64,000 nucleotides of DNA. It comes from Bromus sterilis. Taxonomy: Eukaryota; Streptophyta; Magnoliopsida; Poales; Poaceae. Positions 12,626-24,665 of this stretch are shown here, one piece after another; position 1 is the first letter of the stretch; the number at the start of each line of letters is the position of its first letter. The stretch is from assembly GCA_950022295.1 (NCBI GenBank), contig OX465597.1, positions 261,331,016 to 261,395,015 on the forward strand, in the 5' to 3' direction. The position numbers and the translations under genes are program-made. The notes beneath the pieces were generated by a model, which did not search any database, had not been told where the DNA came from, and saw only the letters and a list, made by a program, of their open reading frames with translations.

Positions 12626-13354
12626 CTACGACAAGGGTAAGCCTGTGATGAAATCCATCTCTATGTGATCCCATTTCCACTCTGGAATCTCAAGTGGATG
12701 AAGCAACCCTGCAGGCTTCTGTTGTTGTGCCATCACTCTCGTGCACACATCACACTGAGACACGTAACGGGCAACATCCCGCTTCATATGAGTCCACCAA
12801 AAGCTTTTCTTGAGATCTTGATACATCTTTGTGCTGCCAGGGCGAATCAATAACTTGGAATCATGGGCCTCTTTCATGATGACCTCTCTGAGATATCCCT
12901 CCTTGGGAACAACAACTCTCTCCTCGAAGAACACGGTGCCGTCATTATGTACTGAAAAGCAACCGTACTTGGGAACTGAGGCGGCAATACCATGTTTGAT
13001 CTTTTGTATCATTGAGCTGCCAGACTGATCTTCACGGATCTTCTCATGGATAGTGGGCTCTACCACAAGGTTGGCAAGGTAGCATGCTAGAACTAGCTCG
13101 AGATTGACCCTGCGAAAGGACTCACACAAATCAGGGTGGATCTTCTGCACCTGGATATTAGTGCAATCGCCCCTGCGGCTCAGCGCATCAGCTATGACAT
13201 TCGCCTTCCCAGGCGTGTACTGAATATCAACTGTGTACTCAGTAATGGTTTCAAGCCATCTTCTTTGCCTCAAGTTCAGATTTGGCTGAGTGAGCAAGTA
13301 CTTCAGACTCTTGTGGTCGGTGAACACATCCACCTTCCTCCCTAAGAGGAGGTG
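12626..13354 (-). pseudogene. RLG-A RNase H end and integrase N-terminal part
   Basis: The frame from 13333 reads [10 protein letters not shown] and NLRQRRWLE, the RNase H end typical of gypsy pol, then the ALSRR linker, the integrase zinc region (WTHMKRDVARYV, CDVCTRVM) and the start of the catalytic core (DHIEMDFITGLP, first catalytic Asp). A stop at 13355-13357 separates it from the upstream part, and a stop at 12626-12628 ends it after GLPLS. It is in phase with both neighbours. Confidence 0.88.
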
Positions 13355-14514
13355 TCACCAAGTGATTAAGGCGTGCACAACTGCTGCAAGCTCCAAGTAG
13401 TGCGTGGGATAATTCCTCTCACTCGTCTTCAACTGTCGTGAGGTATAAGCCACAATGTTTCTGCCTTGCATCAAAACTCCGCCTAGACCTTGCAATGAGG
13501 CATCACAAAACACCTGAAAAGTCTGTGACTCATCTGGCGGCATGAGAATTGGAGTTGTGGTCAACTTCTTTTTCAACTCCACGAAGGCGGACTGGCAAGC
13601 TGGTGACCAAGTGTACCGTTTGCCCTTGCACAACAATTCAGTCATTGGCTTTGCTATTTTGGAGAAATTCTGCACAAACCTCCTGCAATAGCTGGCGAGG
13701 CCGAGAAAACTCCTTAGCTGCTTCACATTCTTCGGAGGAGCCCACTCTTGAATAGTGCGGAACTGCTGCCTCTGCGGTGGCGCCTCTGTGACCCAAGTCT
13801 TTTCCTTCTTGTGAACCATCACTACGGAGTTGTGATCTCTCTGGCGCTTCCTATCTGCGTCCCACTCTACTCTGGCTGACTCCTGGCGGATAGCCTGATC
13901 CATGAACTGCGAGAACAGCGTAGGGTTGCACTGGGTGAGCGCATACTTGATCTCCGTGTTGAGACCCCCACAGAATCTGGCAATCCGCTTGGCCTCTGTG
14001 GAGACCTCCTCAGGAGCGTACCTGGTGAGCCTGACGAAGGCCAGGTTGTACTCCTGAACTGACCTGTCACCCTGTCTCAGAGCCAAGAACTCCTCTTGCT
14101 TCCTGTCCATCAAGCCACTCGGAATATGCGCTGCTTTGAAGTGTGTGATGAAGTCCTCCCACGTGATCACAGCATCGCCCTTGTTGGCCTTGTAGGTATC
14201 GTACCAGCTGGCTGCTGCACCCTAAAGATGGAAGGAGGTGAAGGTGACGTAATCGACTGGCCTGACGGTGTTTGCATTGAAGTTCTTCTTGATCTCTGCG
14301 ATCCAATCATCCGCTTCCAGCGGGTCTCGGGCCTTTGAGAACCTGGGGGGTTGATAGCAAGGAACTGCTGCAAAGTCGTGTGCTGTGGCCGATCACTCCT
14401 CTGGGCAGTCTGGTTCTGGAGCATCTGTAAGACTGTAGTTGTGCCCTAAGCCACTGCGGCCACAGCCTCCCCAAGGATAGGGTTCTCCGGCGGCGGCATG
14501 TTCCCTCTTGGCAT
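13355..14514 (-). pseudogene. RLG-A gag fused in frame to the reverse transcriptase end/RNase H
   Basis: The likely gag start is the ATG at 14512-14514 (MPRGNMPPPEN). The gag core follows: EADDW, then [14 protein letters not shown] and [16 protein letters not shown] from 14170. Near 13750 the frame passes directly from gag sequence (QRQQFRTIQ) into [18 protein letters not shown], the thumb region after the reverse transcriptase palm. It then continues into RNase H ([16 protein letters not shown]). CCHC knuckle, protease and the catalytic DD palm are absent. Other damage: a stop near 14223, a one-base frameshift in the C-run near 14345, and the terminal stop at 13355. An old in-frame internal deletion followed by decay is the simplest reading. 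Confidence 0.85.
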
Positions 14515-15172
14515 CCTGTATACAGGAACACTTATGAGAACATGGTAGAATTATTGATGAAACCAGAAGATAAAGCAATATTGACAACAAAACTTCCTCA
14601 CGAGGTATGAGGAAGCCGAAGGCTGAATATCCACCAAGGTTAACCCAGAAATTCGAAAGCTAGGTGCTACTAGAATCCCCAAACTGAGATCATCCGAATC
14701 CAAGATAATAATCTGCTAGCAAGCACACGACAATATATACGAGTGGTTGAAGACCTGAACGTTGAGACATCTGCCCTAAGCGGCCCGCCGAAGCGGTCTC
14801 CTATAGGGGGAGGAACCACATCCAGAGGATGCCAACCATCCATGTATAGGAGTTTCACCTGAGGTATGCCGTAAGCAAGGTGGAGCTGTCAACCCCAAGT
14901 GGCGGCTCAGTGTTCTCAACGTACGCCAACCCTTCTCGTCGCTAGCAAAAGATTATGGAGGAATCGGAGCCTCATGTAAACGAGGACCTAGATTTGTTTC
15001 GAAAGGATAAGTTGCAGAGAGAAAACAACGTTTCACTTCCTCACGGAAAAGGGGGTGGGAGGGTGGGGTAAGAAGAAAAAGAAAGAGTTCCTACTCTCCG
15101 ATTTTTCCTTAGTAACTACAAAATAATTTCTAGACTCAACTTCGGCCAGTAAGGGGTCCTACAGTCAGTCTT
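14515..15172 (-). other. RLG-A leader between primer site and gag
   Basis: About 660 bp without a convincing reading frame. Stretches next to 15187 match the RLG-A-d internal region (6980-7090), showing common descent of the two elements. Confidence 0.75.
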
Positions 15173-15184
15173 GCTCTGATACCA
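15173..15184 (-). other. Primer binding site of RLG-A (initiator tRNA-Met)
   Basis: TGGTATCAGAGC on the minus strand, 3 bp from the 5' LTR that begins at 15188. Confidence 0.95.
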
Positions 15185-15187
15185 AGT

Positions 15188-18100
15188 TGTAAGGCCCCCG
15201 ATGCGGTACTAACTCAAGTTAGTCGCTTTCGCGTCATGCTCAATTTAGAAGCGCATAAAAGGCCACTGATGCACGACACTCGCACTCGTGTCGCTGTCGG
15301 GTTCTTGACAACAAATATAAGAGCAATGAACTTTATACTAAGACATAATATAGAGTCCAGGGCATACATCGCCGCTGGTATTTATTACATCATCTCAGAG
15401 GTCCATAGACCCAACAATACATCATGCAACAGGCGGAAGACAAACACGACCGAGTACGGTCAAAATCCAAATGGCCCTAGAGAGGGCTACACATAAACAA
15501 GTCCACCCACGGATCGTCGGAACCCAACTACAGGCCTACTGGGCGAAGTCATCCTCATCGTCGTCCTCTGGGGGCACCTCCACGAAGTATCATCCGGTGC
15601 TCGGGTCGAGGTAGTAGTCCACTTCAGCGGCCGATCAGGCAAAACAGTAAAAGCAGAAAGGAAACAAGGGGTGAGATTATATCATTACAGTATAACTAAC
15701 TTCCAACGGATAAGACAAGTGTATTTGGAAAAGGTTGCAGCCGCACTAGCATATATGCTGGCTATCCTTCTATTAGAGTAGAGGTAAGGTCCAAGAATGC
15801 ACGTGACATCGTGGCATAGGTCTGCTATCCACCTACTTATGGCAAACATAAGAAAACCTTGTTCCTCCCTCGGTCCCCTGGATGAAGAAAGGCAGCCAAG
15901 GCACAAACACGGTAGGCAAGTTTTAATTATGATCCAATTTGATGTTATTCTATGAACAAGGAGTAGGTCTAAAGTCGTCCATAACCGTGGACACGGCTTT
16001 TTGAAAAGATTTAACCCTGCAGGGGTGTACCAACTGCCAATCATAGGCTTCGCATGTATGCCCAATTTCCACTTGGCTAGGTAAACGACTGAAACTCCGG
16101 AACGTCAGAGTCCCTCTAACTAACAACGCACAATTCCGGGTGGCCCCCGGTGAGTCGACATCCAACTCAAAAGCCGGTCGCGCTCTCGAATCGCCCTCTA
16201 CCGTCTGGACGAGGTCGGGTTAGTTGCCCAAACTATGTGCTCAACCCCCTAGCTCCCTGGGTTGGACCAACAAGAGAAACCATGTTCTCCGCTGGTCCGG
16301 GTTGTTTCGAAAACTGTCGGGTACCAACCAAGCACACACACGGTTGCAAATTGTAAATCAGCTTGGGCCACCACTAGAACTGTTTGAAGCTAGGTAGGTA
16401 AGACAAAGGGGACCCCATAGAATCCCACACACGATTAGGCACGCTCGCCAAGAAACACAATACCCGGAACTCGGATCCTAGGTGACTCAAATGGAACAAA
16501 GCACCAGACGGGAACAGCCCAGCCTTCCATCTTTCGTCGAATATAATTAACATCAATTTAATAATAAATATCAACCAACTTCTTTATTAATGTGATATCC
16601 CAACCATAGTATAGGGTAAAGCAGCAAGTTTTCCTACTCATACTAAGCAATGGCTGAGCGGTGGTAACTTAGCAATACAATGTTTTGCTGGGATGAGGGG
16701 ATCATGGCTGTCTGGGTTTGATTGTGGTATGAGCAAAGTGGATAGGATCAAAACAACGTTCTAGACTATAGCTAGGCAGGTAGGCAGAAAGTTATAAGGT
16801 AATGGTATAGATCTTCCCCTTGCCTGGGTAATCGGTCGACGGAGCAGACGTAGCAGGGTCCTCGGGCTTGGTGTCGGAAATCTCCATGTAAGTCTCCTCG
16901 GCAGTCTCAGGTGCTAACGTAAGGCACCGGCAAGGAAAGCACACAAGTAAACATCGAGATCAACAGTGCTCAAGCATGGATGAGACGATCAAGCTTTCAT
17001 AGACATGGTGTGACCCTATCTAGTCAAATTTAAATGAAGGTGTTGACGACACGTCAACAACTTCATATGCAATTACTTATATTTTTATGGCTTTGGTCAT
17101 AGACTTAACTTTGGTGTAAATAACATGGCAACATGGCATGGCATGAAACAATAACAAAAATTTAACAATAATAAGCATCGTGGAATAAATGTATCGATTC
17201 CGGAGACGGAGAAGGGTCGAAGAAGTGGACACCAAGGGGGTATCAAAGGAAGGCCACATGGGGTGCAAGATGTGGTTGATCATGTGGTAAGATGAAGCAT
17301 GGAAAGGATGCATGGGTGTGCCAACTTGTGGGACCCAAACAAGATCAAAGGATGACAAGGGGCAAAATCAAACAGGGTAAGGTCACATGTGGGTGCAACT
17401 CCCCTCCACATTGTTCACAATTTTTATGTAGCTCCAACATAAAAAATAAACAGAGGTGACCATGTTGATCAGTAGACTTTTCTACCCCAATTTGATATAT
17501 GGCATGACTCAAGTTGAAAAGGAAAAACACAGTTTGCAAAGTCAGAAGGACTGAAGGGCCTTAATTGCAATTGCCAACACCTCAATATTTTCAAAATGGA
17601 CCTCACCATTCGATTCAGTAGGCAATTCTACCCAAAAGTCATATATGGGATACCATATTTGAGGTAGGTGGGCTCCAAAGTTCAAATTCAAATTTGAATT
17701 TGAATTCAAACTCAAATTTGAATTTAGACAGAAAGGAGAAAAAAAGGAAAAAGAACAGAGGGCACAACCACTTGGGTTGGCCTCGGCCGCACTGGCCCAT
17801 CTCTCTTCTCTCTCTCCCTCCAGCCTGCTACTGTAGCTGCTTGCTACAGATCGAGGCCCAGCCTTCCTAAGCTATCCCCCTACTCGCTCTGAAACTCGAC
17901 ACACTGACGAGCTCACTTGCGCACTGAGAGACGACGGAGCCCGGTATTCCGGTGACCCTCACGTCGGTGGTGGAGCACCCCAGGGCCAGTGGAGCAGTCA
18001 AACGCGTAGAGGGATCAACCACGACTCCATTCCCGCTCACTGCCTCACCTCGATCTCGCCGACGGCGTTGTGGTGCTCACTGGAACCCCACGGCGGCGGC

Positions 18101-19560
18101 GCGCTGTCAGAAGCAGAGGTGACGGGCACCATCTATTCCGGCGAAGGGGGCGTCGCGCACGGGGCGGGTCTGCCTCGACGGGAACCTGCAATCTAAGGAG
18201 GGGAAACCCACGAAGCTGTGGGCGCCCAGATCGGGCTGGATCGGTGGCCAAGGTGGCGCCTTGCTCGCCGGAGAGCGCACTGCCGCGATGCTGCTTGCAG
18301 GGGTTCAGAGCCACGACCTGCGTCTACTCCAAGGGCACGGGGGAGCGGCCAAATGCAAGCTCTAAACGTGCACACGACGCGCGCGTGCACGCCCTGGCCA
18401 ACCTACACACCTCGTTGGCCACGCACGGCCCGCCGGAGCCACCAAGGCGGCGACAGAGAACACACCGCGGTGCACCTACGCTACGCAACGGCTAGGTGGG
18501 AAAAGGGGCTAGACGTGGCTCACCTTGGTGTCGCTGGATGCGACCCTGGGCTCGCCTAAGAGGAAGGAGGGGACAAGGATGTCGCCGGGGAAGACGAGGC
18601 TGACAGCGGCGTCGCGGGTCTGAGCGCCTCGAAGTTTCTGGCGCCAACCTGCGGGAATGAGAAGGTGAGGATGCACTGCAGAGGCATGGAAGCGAGCGCA
18701 CGCTCGCCGGAATCGAACGAGGGCGTCGAATTTCACTAGCGTTGTGCGGCGGTCACGCGGAACAGGGGAGTCCCGAGTCGATCATGGCGGCGGCAGCGAG
18801 AGGAAAAGAGGGGAGGAACGGATCTAGGGTTCCAGGAGGGAGCCCTATGCGAGCTTATAAAAGGGGGGAGGCCCTCCGGCCACGTCGTTGTCCTCCTGCC
18901 GCCGTGGCCTCCTCCGGCGTGAGAGAGTAGAGAGGGGAAAGGGGGTCGCCACGCTGGAAAGGTGGAAGACGACCCCGTACCGGTTCGCCCCAGGCTGGGC
19001 CAAGGGGGAGCAGGCCCAGGTGGGCTGGGCCTGCACCAGGGGAGGAAAAAAAGGAACCCCCCTGTTGAACCTTTTTCCATTTAAATAAAAACAGAAAAGG
19101 ACTTGGGGTTTTAAGAAATATATACAAGGTTTAAAAATACATAAAAATATGTAAAATGATCCTTGCAATATTAGCCAATTTATAAAATTGGTTTGGACAT
19201 TTTTGCAACAACTAAAGTGTGGAGTTATTTTTGAAATTCAAATTCACTTTGAACTACAACCCACATTTTCGGTGATGGCAAAAATGATGTGAGGATTTTA
19301 AAACCCTTGGAAATGGAAAGGAAAAGTCTATGCCAAGTTTGAGGTTTAGGGGAACACAAATGTAAAATGGAACAATTCATCAAACACCTCTCTTGAGCCC
19401 CTCTGTTTGAATTCAAATTCAAATCAAATGGATCCAAAACCACTGGAAAAATTAAATCATCACATGAAATTATAATCTTTACTACCATGCCAAGTTAAAA
19501 AGTCAACAGACAAAGTACAATCTCATGATGATTTCTAATTATTGCTCATGGGCTTTTACA
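15188..19560 (-). repeat. Right (5') LTR of RLG-A, complete
   Basis: This 4373-bp LTR begins TGTAAGGCCC next to the primer site and ends GGGCTTTTACA. It is uninterrupted and serves as the reference for the broken left LTR. The last base pairs differ (CTTTTACA here, CTGTTACA on the left), so the pair has diverged. The open frames at 18045-19168 are on both strands, GC-rich and repeated in the left LTR, so they are not genes. Confidence 0.92.
18855..18862 (-). promoter_or_regulatory. TATA box in RLG-A 5' LTR
   Basis: The minus strand reads CTTTTATAAGCTCG, followed downstream by an AACCCTAGATCC leader-like stretch. It is conserved in the left LTR at 10865. Confidence 0.55.
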
Positions 19561-19634
19561 TTTCTGCTTCAGCGTATCTCTCGCAAATTGATGTGGGAAC
19601 AGTTCCCAACGCATTAATGAGCGGCGCAGATAAC
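19561..19634. other. 74-bp spacer between two retrotransposons
   Basis: It separates the end of the RLG-A LTR (19560) from the start of the RLG-B LTR (19635). It has no partner elsewhere in the window and may be a remnant of the original target DNA. Confidence 0.6.
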
Positions 19635-20861
19635 TGTGACATCCTGGTTTTTGCCCCTTTTTGTTTGCAATATCTTTCGATGATTTCTGAAATTGGGATT
19701 TAATTTGCTTGATGATTTACAAACTCTTTTGGCCTTGATCACTTGGACCTAAATTTTACCTAGGCCAAGTGACCTCCAAACCTTTCTCCCTCTGGTCCTA
19801 GATCAAGCTATGATCATCCATGACCTTGCCAAATTTTTATCCCACAAGAAATTCCTTTTTATTAAAGGAATAAGCTCTTTTCCCCCTCTTTGTTGAAGCT
19901 AGCCTTTATTCTGCTGCTCCTTTTGACTTGAAACTTTTTATGCTGGACTATGGTATCATGCCTCATGATTCCATGAAATAAAATCAACAAGTTCAGTACA
20001 CCTTTTTCCCTCCAAAAATTATTTTCCATTTCTGGTCAGGAAGCACTTTGTGAAGGAAGTACCTTGAACTTTGATCATTTGGCTCTGGACTTTTTACCAC
20101 TTATACTCCTTCCTAAACCAAGCTTGCACACCAAAATTCAGCTCAAAACTCGAAGCCAATCGACCTCCAGAAATTTTCAAAGTTTGCTGCAAAAAAATTC
20201 TTTTGAAGCTGGCATCCACTTGAAGCCTTACCCAGTGCCTCCAAACCCCCAGATGGCCTCGTGGACGTTGCACACGTTCCTCAGACACGTTTGGCAAGCA
20301 GTGGCTGCCCCCAGTGCACGCATGCACAGGGTGAGTACGCTCACAGCCAGCCAAAGGCGCGCTCTGGCCACGGCCGAGACGTCGCCATCAGGGGCACGCC
20401 TCGACCGGTGAGCCCGTGGCCGCGCCCGCATGTCTGTAGCTCCGGAAGCTCACCCGTGCGCCACCTGCCCCTGCCCAAAGCCGCGCCGCTCGCCGGAGGA
20501 TGCACCACCACCGCCACTATTCGACAACACACAAGCACGCCGCCCCTGTGCTCCGCACACCTCCCTACCTCCCGCATTGGCTTCTGCCTGTCGCCAGCCT
20601 CGCCGCACGCCAGCTTGCCACCTGCCCCCAGCAAAGCCGCACCACCCGCCACCTTGCTCGTCGATGCAGAGCCGCCGCAGCCACCAGTGCTGACGTGACT
20701 CGTCGCCCCGCCGATGCAGCGCCTCGGGAGATGCTCGCACGCGCACCAGCACACCTCTAGAAGGCCCTCGACACGCCGGAGCAGCTCGAGCTTATCCCCT
20801 CACCCGCACTGCTCCAATTGCTTCTGCCCGGTCGCGTCCTCGATGGAATCCTGTCGCCCCC

Positions 20862-20868
20862 TATAAAA
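20862..20868 (+). promoter_or_regulatory. TATA box of RLG-B 5' LTR
   Basis: CCCCCTATAAAAACCC, conserved at 38686-38692. Transcripts would start near 20890-20900, so the hairpin array downstream would be in the RNA. Confidence 0.75.
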
Positions 20869-22275
20869 ACCCACACACCCTTCGCCTTGGAGCATCGCAT
20901 CCACCTCCACCTCACTTCAATTGAGCACAACACCAAGCAACGCCCGCCGGGGAGGCCCCAGGCAGTGGATCTCACCGAGGCCCCGCCGTGAGTACTCCAC
21001 CGCAGCCAGCTGCCTCTGGTGCTTCCCTAGCCTCGCCATTGCCTACCCTAGACTCCCCTCCCTCTGGTGGTTCTAACGCGGCGCTCGCGGTGGGCATCCG
21101 TCCAGGTTTGTCCGACGCCGACGAGCTCCTCCGCCGCCAGAAGCTTGAGAAGACCCCCGCCTCGCTGTCCAGACGCCATTCGCCAAGTTCTTGGTACGCT
21201 CGTGCTCACCGTCACCTCCTCCGTCGTCTAGTGTAGACTAGCGCCGCCGGCAAAACCTCTCGCCGGAGCCGTCAGGCCCTGTCTCTCTCTCTCTCTCTCC
21301 CAGTCAAACTGACTATCAGGCCCCACCTACCAGTGACCCAGCCCCCTCCCGAATCGTTTTCTAACTAGAGGCGCCTCGCAGGAATACGCCTTCGACGTGG
21401 CCCCTCCAGGGAAATTCTCATAAAATCATTTTAAAAGGGTATTTTGACCCAACTTTGACCATTGATAACTTCTAAACCACAAGGAAAAATGAGTTGATTC
21501 TTTTGCTAAATTTTTGTCTTGGTCTCCTCCTTAAGTTGGCAAAGTTTGGTAATTTTCCTCTCTGTCTAGGTGTACTGGACAGAAGAAAAGTACATTTCAC
21601 TTATTTTGTCTTGCCCTTTTTAAATCAATTTCAGAGGACTCCAACTTGCTTGCTGAGAACCAGGAGTTCAGTGATACTCCAATTGACTAAGGCAAGCCAT
21701 AATATTCTTGTCATGAGGGTCTTGATGTGTTGCATGATGCTTTTCTCATTTATATTGAAATTTCTTGGAATTTAATTTAATATTTAATTAAATTATGCCA
21801 TGTTAAATTAACCTTGATAAGTTCTCTGGTCATATACATGTTAGCTTGAGCTCATGACATATCCATGTTAATCCCATCATGATATATGCTATTGTTGCCT
21901 ATGTGTTGATCCCATGACCATGCCCGTGGTATTCATGTTGATCTGTATTAATTGTTGCACATGTTTGGTGGTATCATGTTCATGTGTTTACTCTCATGTT
22001 GGACTATGAATTGATCTCATATTGCTAATGAACTTGGTTGGAACTTAATGAACATGAACTAACAGTTGTCCAAGCCACCGAACCGGATTCATTTCGTGCA
22101 GCCACATTTGCCTGTGTGGCAGGCCTTAGCTTGGGCTATCGTAGTGCCTTCACGGATGTCATCAAAGAGGGGAGGTTACGCATTGCACGCTACCCTGATC
22201 AGGTAGGTGGTGGTAATCTCGAGATCCAGATTTGATTTGTTTACCCGGGAGTCCCTGCGAGAGACAGAGTTTAAG

Positions 22276-22645
22276 GACCATGCGATGGTCAGGGCCATGC
22301 GATAGCAGGGATACCCAAGACATGCGATGTCGATGGCACCGTAGGAGGATTACACGATAGTCAAGTTTTGTTGGAGTAGTCCTAGTCCTTGGGCAAGGAG
22401 CTCCATAGTGTGGGTAAAGTGCACAACCTCTGCAGAGTGTTAAACAAATCTATTCGAATAGCCGCGTCCAAGGAAATGGACACCGTTTATACTAGGTCAC
22501 ACTTGGGTCAACACATAAACCGGTAATATGATGAAGTTAACTTGTGGTCATGCGATGACCGGTATAATTGTGGTCATGCGATGACCCAGAGGTTGAGTCA
22601 AGATGGACTCAGAGGTAAGGTCCATGGTCATGCGATGATCATGGA
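22276..22645 (+). repeat. Array of stem-loops with CAT-GCG-ATG core in RLG-B LTR
   Basis: Six or more hairpins share a GCG loop closed by CAT/ATG, while the outer arms differ yet stay complementary: GACCAT-GCG-ATGGTC (22276-22290), GACAT-GCG-ATGTC (22319-22331), GGTCAT-GCG-ATGACC (22546-22560 and 22572-22586), and an 11-bp stem around 22621-22645 that includes one G-T wobble. Copies at 22294-22306 and 22348-22362 have one mismatch each here but are fully paired (one G-T) in the other LTR (40140-40152, 40200-40214). The array lies downstream of the TATA box. Confidence 0.8.
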
Positions 22646-22978
22646 CGAACAGTATTGGTACAATCTATCTAAGACTTATGTTGCATGTTATACTTGCGTT
22701 GTAGATGATTGATCTCCCTGATGACATGGATGTTGTGAGCTTGCAAGTACATTCAATGTACTGACCTGGTGTCTCATGCCAGATGCAGGAGAAGCTGAGC
22801 ATGAAGACTCTGGTGTGTCATACTTCGCGAACTAGGCCGTATCATAGCAGTGTCCCCGTGGAGTGGAGCTCCATCACCCCGTTATTCCGCTGCCGTAGAT
22901 GATCTCGTTGCTCATATCGAGCCCCCCCCCCCGAGGTGTAACATAAATAATGTAGATGTTGTTGCCGCACGAGATGTG

Positions 22979-22983
22979 CCGCC
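22979..22983. repeat. Target site duplication of RLC-C (left, CCGCC)
   Basis: CCGCC precedes the copia LTR, and TCGCC at 31179-31183 follows it. The uninterrupted 3' LTR reads GTGCCGCCATGCC, so the right copy has a single C-to-T change at a CpG-type position. Confidence 0.85.
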
Positions 22984-24652
22984 TGTTGGATATGTGCCCT
23001 AGGGGCAAATTAATAAAGATATTTGTCACATATCTATTTGTTCATAATACGTTCTATACTATGCTAGAACTGTATTAAGCGGAAACATTAATACACGTGT
23101 GGTATATAACAACCTGGTCCCCAGTTAACTCAGGCATAGTAGCTCACTGGGCAATTGATGATCAAGGTTTCCTGATCAGGAGATGTGAACTGTCTATTGA
23201 CAATGAGGTCATATCATTAGGAGAATGATGTGATGGACACACACCCACCTATAGCATTGCAGTGTGATCAAGTCACATAGTTCAGCATTGTGATGACTTA
23301 ATAACATAGTGACTCAATCCTTAGACCGTGATGATCATACATAATTGCTATCTATTAGGATGCTTTGAGTACATCAACCGTTACACTGAAACATGGTAAC
23401 CATAAAGGTGTGTCTTGGGTAATCCGAAGTAGATATGTTGAGGAGTATGAAATAGATCAGAACGGGATTTGTGCATCCGAGTGACGGATAGGTACTCTGG
23501 GCCCACTCGGTGATATTGCACCAACAGCTAGCTAGTGACTAGGTCACATGAGATGTAATATGCACAGACGAGTAAACATGTTTGTCAGAGACGAAGGATA
23601 ACTAGGTATTGGATACCGACGATCATACCTCGGACAAACATAGTACCGCAGCACAAAGGGATCAAGTCATATTGTTAATGGTTCAACGGCGAAGAAGTTT
23701 ATTCGATGGAAGTGCAGGGGCACATCAAGGATTGTAACCAGATCCCACATGATGGTCATTGGTCAGAGAGTGTCTCGATCATGTCTACTGTTTCCCGAAC
23801 CGTAGGGTGTCACACTTAAGGGCAATCGATGCATTAAGGACAGATTCGGGATCATCGGTGAAATAAGAGAGAACACCGGAATTGTTTCGGGAGGTGTCGG
23901 AAGCTGTTCCGGATATTTTGAAAGGTTCAAAATAAAGTTTATTGATGTTTAAATATGTTTTATTATTTAATTGACAGAATTAAATATTAAAAGGATTTAA
24001 ATATTAATTAAAATAGGTGGAAAAGGCATATGGGCCTAAAGAGGCCCATGAGGGGAGAAGGGGGTTTCCCCCCTTGGCCCATGGCGCCAAGGGAGGGGCC
24101 TTGGCCCCCTCCCTAGCCGCACCCTTCCCCTCACTTTGGGAGTTTAGTCCCACATGGGGGAGGGGAGGAGGTCCCCCCCCTCCTTGGCCTATATAAGGAG
24201 GGGTAGGGTACCCTTTTTCATCCATCCCATTGAGTTCTTTCTCTCTCTCTTTCTCCGACCTAGAGCGGACTCCCCTTGTTTGGAGTTTGCACCTGGTTGG
24301 GGGTTTCACCATCATCCATACGCTGCCGCGCTGCCGGAATCGGGATCCGGATCAGTCTTCTTTCCGCTGCTCTTCTGGTTCGGAGCCCGGAGGTACATCG
24401 GTTGCACCGTACGTGTGTAATCCCGCGAGGCACTACACGTGTGGTGCTACTTTATTGCCGGAGGTTCTTCAACACGACAGGGAGGTCGTAGGATCAGAGT
24501 ATATGCCAACCACGTTCGAGGAACGTTTCCCTCTTTCAGTCTACAAAGGTATGAACACCGAATCCTTCTGTTACATACATCAGCATAGCATAGATCTTGG
24601 GTTTCGGAATCGTAGTTGGAAAAATTATTGTTTTCTGCCCCATTCCCTAACA
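22984..24652 (+). repeat. 5' LTR of RLC-C
   Basis: 1669 bp, begins TGTTGGATATG and ends TTCCCTAACA, with the partner at 29509-31178. Confidence 0.95.
24190..24196 (+). promoter_or_regulatory. TATA box of RLC-C 5' LTR
   Basis: GGCCTATATAAGGAGG, with its exact partner at 30717-30723. The CT-rich leader TTCTTTCTCTCTCTC follows about 40 bp downstream. Confidence 0.8.
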
Positions 24653-24653
24653 G

Positions 24654-24665
24654 TGGTATCAGAGC
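24654..24665 (+). other. Primer binding site of RLC-C
   Basis: TGGTATCAGAGC, one base after the LTR end; complementary to initiator tRNA-Met. Confidence 0.95.

Larger units (their letters stand above)
11575..15187 (-). mobile_element. Internal domain of RLG-A (chromovirus-type gypsy), decayed
   Basis: This 3.6-kb region lies between the RLG-A LTRs, with a purine tract at the left end and a primer site at the right end. Reading on the minus strand it holds gag, then the end of reverse transcriptase, RNase H, integrase and a C-terminal chromodomain-like tail. An intact gypsy element would have 5-6 kb here; the CCHC knuckle, protease and most of reverse transcriptase are missing. Reading frames 14170-11615 stay in one phase, broken only by stop codons. 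Confidence 0.9.
19635..22983 (+). repeat. 5' LTR of RLG-B, first part
   Basis: Collinear with 37510-40856 of the 3' LTR, from TGTGACATCC to the break at GTGCCGCC. It contains a TATA box at 20862, a (CT)n tract near 21282-21300 and the hairpin array 22276-22645. A run of ten or more C near 22922 is missing in the other copy. Open frames at 20261-20760 lie in GC-rich LTR sequence and are not called. Confidence 0.92.

Noticed and set aside
20261..20760. Pro/Ala-rich frames of 85-145 codons
   Set aside because: RLG-B LTR sequence; the copy at 38254-38728 has different indels and no conserved frame.
22270..22650. CRISPR-like array (short repeats at intervals)
   Set aside because: Spacing is irregular, the stems differ, and the context is a plant LTR; it is a hairpin array, not CRISPR.
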